A stretch of 64,000 nt of DNA, taken from Paenibacillus pedocola. GTDB lineage: Bacteria > Bacillota > Bacilli > Paenibacillales > Paenibacillaceae. A model generated the notes under the pieces. The model was not told the origin of the DNA, did no database searches, and worked only from the letters and a program-made list of their open reading frames with translations. Of this stretch, positions 61,449 through 64,000 are shown in pieces. The position numbers and the translations under genes are program-made. The first letter of the stretch is position 1; every line of letters starts with the position of its first letter. The stretch lies in the NCBI RefSeq assembly GCF_031599675.1, contig NZ_CP134223.1, forward strand, positions 3,596,001 to 3,660,000. Direction: 5' to 3'.

Positions 61449-62438
61449 TTACCAATTGCCCTTGAAGGAGGACAGGCGTTTCACCGGCTTCACTTCAACC
61501 GGAACTTTATGGCGTTTGGCAATTTTTAAATACAGCGCCAGCTCACGGCATACCTGCAAAATCGCAGAACGGACCTCGAACTCCTCCCGTGTATCCGGAA
61601 GCTCCATCTGCTGAAACTCCTGCTCGACTCCCTCCAGCAGCCGTTCTGTCCGGCCTGTGTATTCCTCCGCCAGCACATCCCCGCTCAATTGGTCGAACAG
61701 CTCTGCCACCATGTCCCCATGCGGAAGCTGCCGGTAGACCTGGGAGAGCAGCTGCATCATATTCTGGATTGATTCCAGCTGTTCCTTGCGCATATAGAAG
61801 TAGACATTCCATGCTTCGTCCGGATGAATCACATGATTCTCCATTTCTCGTGACGCTGCTGTCAATCCCCGCTGCACGGCCTCATTCGCACCGATCAGCT
61901 CCTTGCCATCCCACAAATAGGAAGGATCACGCAGCGTTGTAGCCATCTGTTTGAAAATCACTGAAAAATACCCGTCGACCTCCTTGCGGATGCCGGAAAT
62001 CACACTTCCAGTCTCCGGCATATAAATCAGATTCACAAGACCGGCCGATCCGAGTCCGATTGCCAACAGTTCGATCTGCTGGAGCAGGACATGCACGGAA
62101 AGCTCAGCTTGTCCAAACACGCGGAACACGATAACAGAGCTTGTTACAATCCCTTCCTTGAAGCCCGACTTGACGATCATCGGAAAGCCGAAGAGAACGT
62201 AAAGCCCCAGCACCCAATAATGAAAACCCAGCACATAAAAAAGAATACAACCTATTAAGAGTCCCACAAGCGAGGCGGAAAAACGCGCCGTAATCGTTCG
62301 AAGACTCCTTTTACGCGTTGTTTCTACCCCGAGAATCGCGAGCAGGCCGGCACTTTGCGCATTAGGTATACCCGCGGCGGCTGCCAGCAGAATTGACAGC
62401 AGCGTGGCAGCCGCTGTTTTGATAATCCGAAATCCCAT
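61449..62438 (-). CDS. Aromatic acid exporter family protein (FUSC-like)
   Basis: A 329-residue membrane protein. About four to five N-terminal transmembrane segments (to about 140: AAATLLSILLAAAAGIPNAQSAGLLAILGV, LVGLLIGCILFYVLGFHYWVLGLYVLF) are followed by a helical cytoplasmic domain of about 180 residues, the PF06081-type layout. Substrate unknown; relatives may export aromatic acids or help envelope tolerance. I choose the ATG at 62438 after AAGGAGAGG; the frame extends 33 codons upstream. Confidence 0.8.
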   Translation of the reverse strand: MGFRIIKTAAATLLSILLAAAAGIPNAQSAGLLAILGVETTRKRSLRTITARFSASLVGLLIGCILFYVLGFHYWVLGLYVLFGFPMIVKSGFKEGIVTSSVIVFRVFGQAELSVHVLLQQIELLAIGLGSAGLVNLIYMPETGSVISGIRKEVDGYFSVIFKQMATTLRDPSYLWDGKELIGANEAVQRGLTAASREMENHVIHPDEAWNVYFYMRKEQLESIQNMMQLLSQVYRQLPHGDMVAELFDQLSGDVLAEEYTGRTERLLEGVEQEFQQMELPDTREEFEVRSAILQVCRELALYLKIAKRHKVPVEVKPVKRLSSFKGNW

Positions 62439-62533
62439 GAAAATACCTCTCCTTGAATGTTTTGCCTCATTTTGCAGGGTAAGATATAGACATGGTACAA
62501 GATTTTGCAAGGAGACACAATATGACATAAGTT

Positions 62534-63370
62534 TCAAATCCTCGACAATAGCAACTTCTCCACGTACACAACCAGTTGATACATTGCTGTAGCAACTGCT
62601 GCAATAATCAGCAGGCTCGACATCACGAGCGTAAAATTGAACACCTGAAAGCCGTAAATGATCAGATAGCCGAGTCCCGATTTAGCCACCAGAAACTCGC
62701 CGACAATCACTCCCACCCAGGACATGCCCACATTTACCTTCAATGTAGAGACAACTGTAGGAAAAGATGCCGGAAGGATCACTTTGAAAAATTCCTGCAC
62801 ACGCGATGCCCCGAACGAACGCACGACTTTGACCAGATTGGGATCAACACTGCAAAAGCTGTTATAAACCACCAGCGTAGTAATGATTACCGTAATGGAT
62901 AAAGTGGTGACTACTATCGCAGTAAAGCCTGCTCCGAACATCACGATGAAAATTGGCCCGAGGGCCACTTTCGGCATACTGTTGAACACAACCATATACG
63001 GGTCAAGGACTGCGGATAAAAAGGGGGACCACCAGATGACGACGGCCAGCAAGGTGCCGAGCAGGGTTCCCAGCACGAAGCCGACTACCGTTTCTCCTAC
63101 GGTCATCCCTAAATGCGGCCACAGGCTTCCACTGGCCATATCCTCCCAGATTTGCCGGAAGACCTTAGTCGGATAGCTGAACAGCAGCTCATCGATCCAG
63201 CCAAGCCTGGCTCCTACTTCCCACACAAGGAAGAAAAGGACTAGCAGGCTGCCGCGGACGGCCATAACCCTGCTGCGCCAATTCCGTTTTTTCTTCTTAT
63301 AATCCAGATGCTTCTGCTGCAGCCACTGCTCCCGGGGAGCCGGATTCTCATTCCGTTCGTCTGATTTCAC
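62534..63370 (-). CDS. ABC transporter permease (SsuC/ThiX type)
   Basis: A 278-residue permease with about six transmembrane segments and the EAA-type loop VKVVRSFGASRVQEFFKVILPASFPTVVSTLK. Proteins of this type import sulfonates, nitrate, taurine or thiamine precursors. I choose the GTG at 63370, which follows GGGAGGG and overlaps the ATPase stop (GTGA), showing tight coupling. The substrate-binding protein is not in this window, so the ligand cannot be named. Confidence 0.88.
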   Translation of the reverse strand: MKSDERNENPAPREQWLQQKHLDYKKKKRNWRSRVMAVRGSLLVLFFLVWEVGARLGWIDELLFSYPTKVFRQIWEDMASGSLWPHLGMTVGETVVGFVLGTLLGTLLAVVIWWSPFLSAVLDPYMVVFNSMPKVALGPIFIVMFGAGFTAIVVTTLSITVIITTLVVYNSFCSVDPNLVKVVRSFGASRVQEFFKVILPASFPTVVSTLKVNVGMSWVGVIVGEFLVAKSGLGYLIIYGFQVFNFTLVMSSLLIIAAVATAMYQLVVYVEKLLLSRI

Positions 63371-64000
63371 GGGCTTTCCCTCCCTGCCAGCTCCATTTCC
63401 TTCCATACCTCATGAAAAAGCTCCGCAAAACCGGGCAAATCCCTCGCATACAGCGGAGGTGTGCTGCGGATGTCTTCAGGCACCTCAAAAATTCTGCGGA
63501 TCCGCCCCGGATTGCGCTGCAGCAGGATTACTCTGCTGCTGACAGCGATCGCTTCGGACAGATCATGGGTCACTAGAACTGCTGTCGTACCGCGCCGGCG
63601 CAGGGTTTCCGATACCAGATCCTCTAATTGCAGCTTGATCTGGTAATCAAGTGCCGAGAATGGTTCATCCAGCAGCAGCAGACCCGGATCCGTGGCCAGT
63701 GTGCGCACCAGTGCTACCCGCTGGCGCATCCCTCCGGACAGCTGGGCCGGGTAGGCCTGCTCTTTGCCTGCAAGGCCCATATCCGCCAGAAGCTCCAAGG
63801 TTTTTGAGCGGGAAGCTGCATTCAGGTTTCCGGTCAGCTCCAGTCCAAGCAACGCGTTATCAAGGATGGTCCGCCACGGAAACAGATAATCCTGCTGGAG
63901 CATATACCCTACCTCGGGAGAGGGTCCCTGGATCAACCGCCCGCAGACCGATACTTCACCGCGTGAAGGCTGCAGCAACCCGGCGATGATGGACAGCAGC
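63367..64000 (-). CDS. ABC transporter ATP-binding protein (SsuB type), N-terminus cut off
   Basis: The window ends inside the gene. Reading upstream from 64000, LLSIIAGLLQP is the segment that follows the missing Walker A. Present are the Q-loop MLQQDYLFPWRTILDN, signature LSGGMRQRVAL, Walker B LLLLDEPFSALD and the H-loop VTHDLSEAIA. It powers the permease downstream. Confidence 0.9.
   Translation of the reverse strand, partial: LLSIIAGLLQPSRGEVSVCGRLIQGPSPEVGYMLQQDYLFPWRTILDNALLGLELTGNLNAASRSKTLELLADMGLAGKEQAYPAQLSGGMRQRVALVRTLATDPGLLLLDEPFSALDYQIKLQLEDLVSETLRRRGTTAVLVTHDLSEAIAVSSRVILLQRNPGRIRRIFEVPEDIRSTPPLYARDLPGFAELFHEVWKEMELAGRESP

Overview
The window looks like part of the chromosome of a Paenibacillus-like, endospore-forming Firmicute. 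The evidence is protein-level resemblance (cotE, spoVK and cse60 sporulation genes, an AUG/GUG/UUG start mix with strong AGGAGG-type ribosome binding sites, Gram-positive SOS boxes of the CGAAC-N4-GTTCG type, a GlnR box) and a gene order close to that of Bacillus subtilis: cotE, mutS, mutL, miaA, hfq, spoVK, hflX, ynbB, glnR, glnA, then lexA/yneA/ynzC. No rRNA, tRNA, transposase, prophage or CRISPR array is visible.

Layout. 1-6.5 kb: a chemoreceptor, gltD, a thyA-dfrA folate operon and a peptidase S66 gene. 6.5-12 kb: the pyruvate dehydrogenase operon pdhA-pdhB-pdhC-lpdA, with an elaborate inverted operator-like element at its promoter and a 62-bp tandem duplication between pdhB and pdhC. 12-20.4 kb: an esterase, a low-molecular-weight tyrosine phosphatase, thiamine pyrophosphokinase, an NlpC/P60 hydrolase, a degenerate response regulator, an E1-like enzyme, an ABC-F protein and a Ser/Thr kinase fused to a MinD-like domain. 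20.5-25.5 kb: a tight seven-gene operon (HAD phosphatase, Fpg-type glycosylase, endonuclease IV, receiver-like protein, thioredoxin-like protein, ABC ATPase, FtsJ-type methyltransferase). 25.8-32 kb: rnz, cobalamin-dependent metH, a lipoprotein and a HAD phosphatase. 32.5-34.2 kb: the SOS divergon ynzC, yneA / lexA with five LexA boxes. 34.3-37.5 kb: small proteins, several too short for normal gene calling, and cse60. 37.9-48.4 kb: glnA-glnR, ynbB, hflX, spoVK, a class A penicillin-binding protein and hfq. 48.6-56 kb: ymaF, miaA, an RsmJ-like methyltransferase, mutL and mutS. 56-64 kb: an acetyltransferase, a putative amidoligase flanked on both sides by different tandem arrays, cotE, an HD-GYP protein, an aromatic-acid-exporter-type membrane protein and an SsuC/SsuB-type ABC transporter cut by the window end.

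Most unusual locus: the putative amidoligase gene (57224-58645, minus strand). Downstream of its stop lie six 51-bp units, each with an inverted repeat. Upstream lie at least six 37-bp units; each carries a Shine-Dalgarno sequence and an ATG that opens a short reading frame, and they look like reiterated copies of the gene's own translation start. Other points of interest are the pdh operator and intercistronic duplication, the orphan receiver with Glu in place of the phospho-acceptor Asp, the kinase/P-loop fusion, and unannotated small genes around cse60.
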